A DNA stretch of 64,000 nt from Blastopirellula sediminis (GTDB taxonomy: Bacteria > Planctomycetota > Planctomycetia > Pirellulales > Pirellulaceae): the NCBI RefSeq assembly GCF_020966755.1, contig NZ_JAJKFT010000010.1:620001-684000 (forward strand), read 5' to 3'. This document shows positions 59,642 through 64,000 of this stretch, in pieces. The notes below the pieces were generated by a model, which had not been told where the DNA came from, ran no database searches, and saw nothing but the letters and a program-made list of their open reading frames with translations. Numbering within the stretch: position 1 is the stretch's first letter; each line of letters begins with the position of its first letter. The position numbers and the translations under genes were made by a program.

Positions 59642-61291
59642 ATGAGCGTCTTTACCATCGACATCCTATTGAGCATCGGCTGCACGGCCATTGGATTGGC
59701 GTGCGGATGGTTCCTATTTGGCAATCATCCGTTGTCGCCGATTCGACAGTTGGCCAGTTCGGTAGATTCGCTCCTCAACCACTTGCGTGAGCAGCGTGAA
59801 GCGAAGTCGGCGCAGCAGCCAGTCGCTCCGATCGCCATCCCCGCGCTCGAAAGCGTATCGGTCGAAGCGAAGCCCGAGACCGGCGACGACGCGATCGCGA
59901 ATATCACGCAGAAGGAACTGCGCAAACTGCTCGAACAAGTTCACGAACTGACCGAATCGGTTCGCAGCGACGTCGGCGAACATACCGATCGCATGGCCCG
60001 CATCAACGAAGGACTCGCTGCTCGTTCGACCGACGCCAACTCGGTGACCGACGCCATCTCGCAGCTGATCGACGCCAACAAGTCGCTGGGCGATCGTTTG
60101 AACCAGGCCGAGATGCGCCTGCTCGAACAATCCCAAATCATTCAATCGCAAACGGTCGAAGCGCGAACCGACGCGCTGACCGGGCTCCCCAACCGCCGCG
60201 TCTTCGATCACGAGATGTCGCGCCGGATGCAGGAATTCCAACGATCGCGCCGTCCTACGTCGCTGATCATGCTCGACATCGATCATTTCAAGAAATTCAA
60301 CGACACCTACGGCCACATAGCTGGGGACGAAGTGCTGAAGCATGCGGCTCGCACCTTGGAACGGGTCGCTTCGACGATCGGCGGCGCCGCGATCCGATTC
60401 GGCGGCGAAGAATTCGCAATGATCCTGCCGGGCTCCAACATTTTTGACTCGCAGATCGCCGCCGCTCGCGTCGTTCGCGCCATCGCTTCCATGGAAATCG
60501 TCTTCGAAGGCAAACTGCTGCAGGTGACGACCAGCGTCGGCGTGGCCGAGTTCGGCCGTAGCGACGACGAAGCGAACTTGCTTAAACGAGCCGACTCGGC
60601 GCTGTACGCCGCCAAGAATGCCGGCCGCAATCGCGCTTATTGGAACGACGGCGAGAAGTCGCGGCCGGTCCTGAGCGAGACGCAACGCGCCGACGAAGCC
60701 CCGGTCGAAACTCCGCCGGCCGAAGAGAAGCGAGCGTTCGTGTCGCAAGCCGAAGAGTTCCGCGGCGACATTCACCGCCGCTTGCACCAATTCAAACGAG
60801 ACTCGCTGCCGATCTCGCTGATCCTGTTGGGCGTCGACCGTTACGACGACTTCGTCGCCAACAACGGCAAAGGCGTCGTTAAAGCGTTCAACGATACGCT
60901 GGAACGAATGCTGATCGCCGCGATGCGAGACATGGACCACGTCGGTCGCATCGCCGAAGGTCGCTACGGCATCCTTCTGCCGTCGGCCAGCATCAACCGC
61001 GCGGCCGCCGTCTCGGATCGGTTACGGAAAGCGGTCGAACGATTCAAGATTCGCAAGGACGACGACGTTCGCCAATTCACCATCTCGTGCGGCGTGACCG
61101 AAGCGCTCTCGGGAGACGGCTTGGATCACCTCTTCCTGCGTGCCGAAGCGGCGCTAGGCAAAGCCATCGAAGCGCAAGGCAATCGCGTCGCGCTTTGCGG
61201 CAGCGAAATGGAGATCGACTCTCCGATCTTGATTCGCACTTCGCCAGCCGCCGAACGCAGCGAACCGAACACGGCGCCGGCGTCCCGCTAG
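59642..61291 (+). CDS. Membrane-anchored tandem GGDEF protein (diguanylate cyclase with degenerate second domain)
   Basis: 549 residues. There is one N-terminal membrane helix (IDILLSIGCTAIGLACGWFLF), then a coiled-coil stretch (about 95-170). The first GGDEF domain has DALTGLPNRRVFDHEM, LIMLDIDHFKKFNDTYGH and the active motif GGEEF at 254-258; no RxxD inhibitory site precedes it. A second domain (about 375-525) keeps the fold (ISLILLGVDRYDDFVANNG) but has AEGRY at 438-442 where GGDEF should be, so it should be inactive and may sense GTP or c-di-GMP or mediate dimers. The protein probably makes c-di-GMP at the membrane. A terminator follows at 61326. Confidence 0.94.
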   Translation: MSVFTIDILLSIGCTAIGLACGWFLFGNHPLSPIRQLASSVDSLLNHLREQREAKSAQQPVAPIAIPALESVSVEAKPETGDDAIANITQKELRKLLEQVHELTESVRSDVGEHTDRMARINEGLAARSTDANSVTDAISQLIDANKSLGDRLNQAEMRLLEQSQIIQSQTVEARTDALTGLPNRRVFDHEMSRRMQEFQRSRRPTSLIMLDIDHFKKFNDTYGHIAGDEVLKHAARTLERVASTIGGAAIRFGGEEFAMILPGSNIFDSQIAAARVVRAIASMEIVFEGKLLQVTTSVGVAEFGRSDDEANLLKRADSALYAAKNAGRNRAYWNDGEKSRPVLSETQRADEAPVETPPAEEKRAFVSQAEEFRGDIHRRLHQFKRDSLPISLILLGVDRYDDFVANNGKGVVKAFNDTLERMLIAAMRDMDHVGRIAEGRYGILLPSASINRAAAVSDRLRKAVERFKIRKDDDVRQFTISCGVTEALSGDGLDHLFLRAEAALGKAIEAQGNRVALCGSEMEIDSPILIRTSPAAERSEPNTAPASR

Positions 61292-61325
61292 TCCCGAGAG
61301 AACGCAAGAGCGAACACGCTAGCGA

Positions 61326-61360
61326 AAGTCGCATGCAGCACGCGTGCGACTTCTTTTTTT
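61326..61360 (+). terminator. Intrinsic terminator of the GGDEF gene
   Basis: AAGTCGCA and TGCGACTT arms, extended by three further pairs around AGCAC, followed by CTTTTTTT. Confidence 0.9.
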
Positions 61361-61378
61361 CTTGAGCGAAAATCGCCC

Positions 61379-61407
61379 TTGACCCGATTTCTGAGATGGA
61401 ATATCTT
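61379..61407 (+). promoter_or_regulatory. Sigma-70 type promoter of a possible small RNA
   Basis: TTGACC at 61379-61384, a 17-base spacer and TATCTT at 61402-61407. It lies just after the GGDEF terminator and points into a gene-free region. Confidence 0.6.
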
Positions 61408-61413
61408 GCCGCC

Positions 61414-61723
61414 TCACGACGCGAGAGGCAGTCGAATAATGTTCCGCGAACAGCCTTCGACGGCAGCTCGCCGCGCTTGAAAAGATAGAGTCCTGCACCG
61501 GAATACTACCTGGTAGTTTTCTGCGGATCGCAAGTCGAACTATCTGCACGGATGCGGATGGCGAGATTTGAAATCGGCTCAACGCGTGTAGCTTGTGAAT
61601 AAAGACCCGCAACTTGGCCGCGTCAAGGATGACGCCGGCCCAGTAGCATCCAATCGCTCCCGGAAGAGCAACGGATCCTAAGCCCCCCTGGGATACCGAG
61701 ACTTTCCGGGGGCCTTTTTTTTT
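61414..61723 (+). ncRNA. Candidate non-coding transcript of about 310 bases
   Basis: The unit is bounded by the promoter at 61379 and a hairpin with a T9 tail ending at 61723. A 5' stem-loop (GCCTC and GAGGC arms at 61412-61430) and a second near 61506-61518 (ACTAC, CTG loop, GTAGT) can form. There is no credible coding frame with a ribosome site. It does not match tmRNA, SRP RNA, RNase P RNA or a riboswitch that I can recognise. The promoter, terminator and lack of ORF are seen; that it is a transcribed RNA is inferred. Confidence 0.4.
61682..61723 (+). terminator. Terminator ending the candidate small RNA
   Basis: GCCCCC (61682-61687) pairs with GGGGGC (61708-61713), with extra pairs inside, followed by nine T. 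Confidence 0.85.
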
Positions 61724-61853
61724 GCGCTCGCCGTAAGTTTCTTTGCGCCACGGTCGGGCAGCAGATTCTCTTGAGCCCCGCTCCCTGCGCGAACATAATG
61801 GGGCGTGCCCTATCGGCGACGTCCCTTCTCCACCATCACGATTCGCCGTCCCT

Positions 61854-64000
61854 ATGTTTGACCTCTCCAGCTATCGACAGCGACGCTGGTTGCTAGCGGT
61901 CCTTCTCCTAATTTTTTTCTCCGCCGCTGCGCTGCCGGCGCGAGAATGGAAATCGGGCGAAGGACAACTTCTGGCCGACGGAAAATTGCTTGCGGCCGAC
62001 TCTCAGCAGATCACGCTCAAGTTGAAGGATCAGAGCGTGACTGCAATTCCGCTCGCGTCGCTTTCGCGAGCCGATCGTGAGTTCGTCGATGCGACGCTCG
62101 CCAAGTCCGATGCGATGCGGGCCGCTTTCTACAACCAGACCCACCCGCTCGTGCAAAACGTCGAGCGTCCCGTGACGCCTCCTAACGGCAAGTGGCGTTC
62201 GGCCGTCGACCCGCCGCAGGTGCAATTCGCCATCCCGGCTGGCGTCAAGATTCCGTTCACGGTTGATCCCAACGACGGTCATCCCGATTCGGACGAAACC
62301 TTCATCTTTCCGACGGGGCCAAGTCCGTTCCTCTTTCACGCGCCGACCCGGACCGTCTGCGACTTGCGCAGCGGCTCGACTCAAATGCTCAGAAAGGCGC
62401 CGGCTCAATTCTCCGCTTCCGCGATTTCGCCCGACGGCAAACTGCTCGCCCTGTTGTTCACCCGCGCCGTCGGCGCGCAAGAGATCTGCGTCGTCTTGTG
62501 GGACATCGCCGCCGATTCGCTGGTCCGCACCATCACGCTGCCGACTCTCGACGATGATGATCCCCGCATCGATCTGTTCGCCTTCGCTGGCGCCGATCGC
62601 ATCGTGGTGAAAGAATTCTCAGCGCAATTCATCCTGAACATCACGGTTAGCGACGGCGCCCTAAAGCGCCTCCCGTGCGATCGCGACTCCGCGACCCGCG
62701 GCGGTTTCGCCCTCAGCCCCGGCGGGCAGTTTCTCTTCTTCTATCCTGACGTCGGCCAGTCCGATCGCGTCTTGGTTTACGATCTGATCACTGGCAAGCC
62801 GCACGGACACCTTCTGATTCCGGCACATCCCCTCGGCCCGGAAGAACGGACGATCTCCCACATCAACATGGAGTCCGGGGTGAATGAATATCGCCGCGTT
62901 CGGCTCTGGATCGAACAGGCCGACGGAATGTCAGTTTCTTCCAGTGGTCGCTACTTATTCTTTTTCTACTCTCGCCATTATCAAGGGGAGATCGTTTGTT
63001 ACGACCTGGATCGAGGCGGGATCGTCGCCCATCACGTACTGAAAGATGAGTTGGAACCCCGTACGACCTCTTGGTGCGGCGACGACTTTGGCTGCCTGGT
63101 CGACGGCGAAACGCTTGTCGCTCGCAAGACGTGTGAGGTCTGCTTTGAACGCCGGCAACTTGACGGCGAAGCGAATCGTACCGCCCGCTTCGTCGATACC
63201 GACAAACTGTTCTACGCCGATCGGCAGGCGATCCACATCGTTCGGATGAGCCAGTGGGATATCGACAAAGGAATCTACAACCACATCGCCGGCGCTACCG
63301 ATCGCGACGAGGGACTACCGCTTTTAACCGCCGTCCCAAACCCGGCGCCCCCGACCGCTTGGCGCGTCCCAGGGAACCAGCCGCTGACGGTTGCGCCGTC
63401 CACAACCTCGGCGCCGCCGCAATCGGCCGCCTTCGCGCCCAACTCCTCCAAGCTTCGTATCAGCGAATCGTATGCGAACGACGCGGGACGAATCGTCGGC
63501 AGCGACGAAGGGTATGGGGCGGCCAGCTTCGACATGGCGACCGGCCGCATGGCCCGCTACGTTCCGCCGGAGTCGACGCGCTCGATTGCTCGGGACGTTT
63601 CGGTCAGCGGCCGCTATGCGCTCCTGACGCTGGACTACGACTCGAAACTGCGTCTCGACGTTTTCGCGGCCGAGACGATGGAACCCTACGCGTCGCTCCG
63701 CATGAGTCGCTCTCGCACCGATCAGGCCAAAGAGGTCATCTGGGGCGGACTGGTCGACGATCAACATCTTGCGGCGGTCACCCAAGATGGCGTCCTCACC
63801 TGCTGGACGCTGCCGACTTGCCATCAGGTTTACAGCGTGCAACTGCCGCTCGTTCCGACCGGCGCCTTTTTCAGTCCGCAGCGAGATCGGATCTTGCTCG
63901 CCGGCGGCGCCAACGATGGGATCGCGATCGTCGACTCGGCCAGCGGCGAAGCGATCGGGCGTCTGCACGACATTTCGTTGTCGAGCATCTTCGGCGAACT
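61854..64000 (+). CDS. Exported SHD1-domain protein with WD40-like repeats (3' end outside the window)
   Basis: 715 codons are visible from the ATG at 61854, and the frame stays open to the window end, so the gene continues. The N-terminus is a signal or anchor helix (WLLAVLLLIFFSAAALPA). Residues about 30-82 form an SHD1 (SLA1 homology 1) domain, REWKSGEGQLLADGKLLAA to TAIPLASLSRADREFV, which is frequent in planctomycete exported proteins. The rest has propeller-like blades (ASAISPDGKLLALLFTRA, VVLWDIAADSLVRTITLP, GGFALSPGGQFLFFYPD, VLVYDLITGKPHGHLL, LTCWTLPTCHQVYSVQL). The likely role is binding, possibly of peptidoglycan or protein partners; no enzyme motif is seen. Confidence 0.85.
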   Translation, partial: MFDLSSYRQRRWLLAVLLLIFFSAAALPAREWKSGEGQLLADGKLLAADSQQITLKLKDQSVTAIPLASLSRADREFVDATLAKSDAMRAAFYNQTHPLVQNVERPVTPPNGKWRSAVDPPQVQFAIPAGVKIPFTVDPNDGHPDSDETFIFPTGPSPFLFHAPTRTVCDLRSGSTQMLRKAPAQFSASAISPDGKLLALLFTRAVGAQEICVVLWDIAADSLVRTITLPTLDDDDPRIDLFAFAGADRIVVKEFSAQFILNITVSDGALKRLPCDRDSATRGGFALSPGGQFLFFYPDVGQSDRVLVYDLITGKPHGHLLIPAHPLGPEERTISHINMESGVNEYRRVRLWIEQADGMSVSSSGRYLFFFYSRHYQGEIVCYDLDRGGIVAHHVLKDELEPRTTSWCGDDFGCLVDGETLVARKTCEVCFERRQLDGEANRTARFVDTDKLFYADRQAIHIVRMSQWDIDKGIYNHIAGATDRDEGLPLLTAVPNPAPPTAWRVPGNQPLTVAPSTTSAPPQSAAFAPNSSKLRISESYANDAGRIVGSDEGYGAASFDMATGRMARYVPPESTRSIARDVSVSGRYALLTLDYDSKLRLDVFAAETMEPYASLRMSRSRTDQAKEVIWGGLVDDQHLAAVTQDGVLTCWTLPTCHQVYSVQLPLVPTGAFFSPQRDRILLAGGANDGIAIVDSASGEAIGRLHDISLSSIFGE

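Noticed and set aside
61414-61723. tmRNA, SRP RNA, 6S RNA or c-di-GMP riboswitch in the gap after the GGDEF gene
   Set aside because: The characteristic conserved segments of these RNAs (tRNA-like ends, SRP domain IV loop, GEMM core) are not visible; left as an unnamed candidate.

Overview
The window looks like a piece of a Planctomycetes chromosome, most likely Pirellulaceae (Blastopirellula/Bremerella-like). This is inferred from gene content, not from a search: several exported sulfatases, a DUF1559 prepilin-like protein followed by a small lipoprotein, planctomycete-type c-heme proteins with beta-propeller dehydrogenase domains, a DUF1080/ThuA protein, an LVIVD-repeat propeller, an SHD1-domain protein, a GC-rich codon bias that opens long antisense reading frames, and multi-copy palindromic intergenic repeats.

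Layout. 1-2.9 kb: end of a sulfatase, a PQQ-type propeller and a coiled-coil membrane protein, separated by a nested palindromic repeat. 3.2-3.4 kb: a DUF1328 mini membrane protein with a sigma-54-type promoter. 3.6-8.1 kb: an ATPase-permease-adaptor efflux operon. 8.5-10.9 kb: a GNAT protein and a duplicated PRC-barrel protein, the latter also behind a sigma-54-type promoter. 11.2-13.0 kb: tRNA-Gly(GCC) and trigger factor. 13.0-23.2 kb: a type VI secretion locus in two divergent arms, tssL-tssM (minus) and tssA-tssB-tssC-hcp-tssE-tssF-tssG (plus). TssM stops right after its third membrane helix. 23.3-48.8 kb: exported catabolic and redox proteins (VWA lipoprotein, sulfatases, DHDPS-like aldolase, LVIVD propeller, a five-heme PA14 cytochrome, M19 peptidase, MORN protein, a diheme YVTN propeller, DUF1080/ThuA and NPCBM/heme proteins). 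48.9-58.3 kb: nucleoside hydrolase, glycosyltransferase, RibD, a TPR protein, MsrA, a DUF1559 prepilin with lipoprotein, a CBM9-like protein and a periplasmic glutathione peroxidase. 58.6-64 kb: a LuxR-type response regulator, a tandem GGDEF protein, a possible small RNA gene and the start of an SHD1/WD40-like protein that runs off the window.

How the genes work together. The T6SS arms encode the sheath (TssB/C), tube (Hcp), the cap protein TssA, baseplate parts (TssE/F/G) and an inner-membrane pair (TssL and a short TssM). TssK, ClpV, TssJ and VgrG are not in the window. The exported sulfatases, c-heme dehydrogenase-like proteins, ThuA/DUF1080 and carbohydrate-binding proteins fit the degradation of sulfated polysaccharides. 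GPx and MsrA are oxidative-damage enzymes.

The most notable observations are: (1) a run of ten A residues at 45247-45256 that separates a DUF1080/ThuA ORF from an NPCBM/heme ORF with no stop between them in the -1 frame, so they may be one roughly 1,670-residue protein made by slippage, or one gene broken by a homopolymer error; (2) a T6SS with a TssM lacking its periplasmic half; (3) two strong sigma-54 -24/-12 promoters in front of two small stress-type genes; (4) a family of long palindromic repeats, one copy of which supplies the last codons of a gene; (5) an apparently non-coding transcription unit at about 61.41-61.72 kb with a good promoter and terminator.
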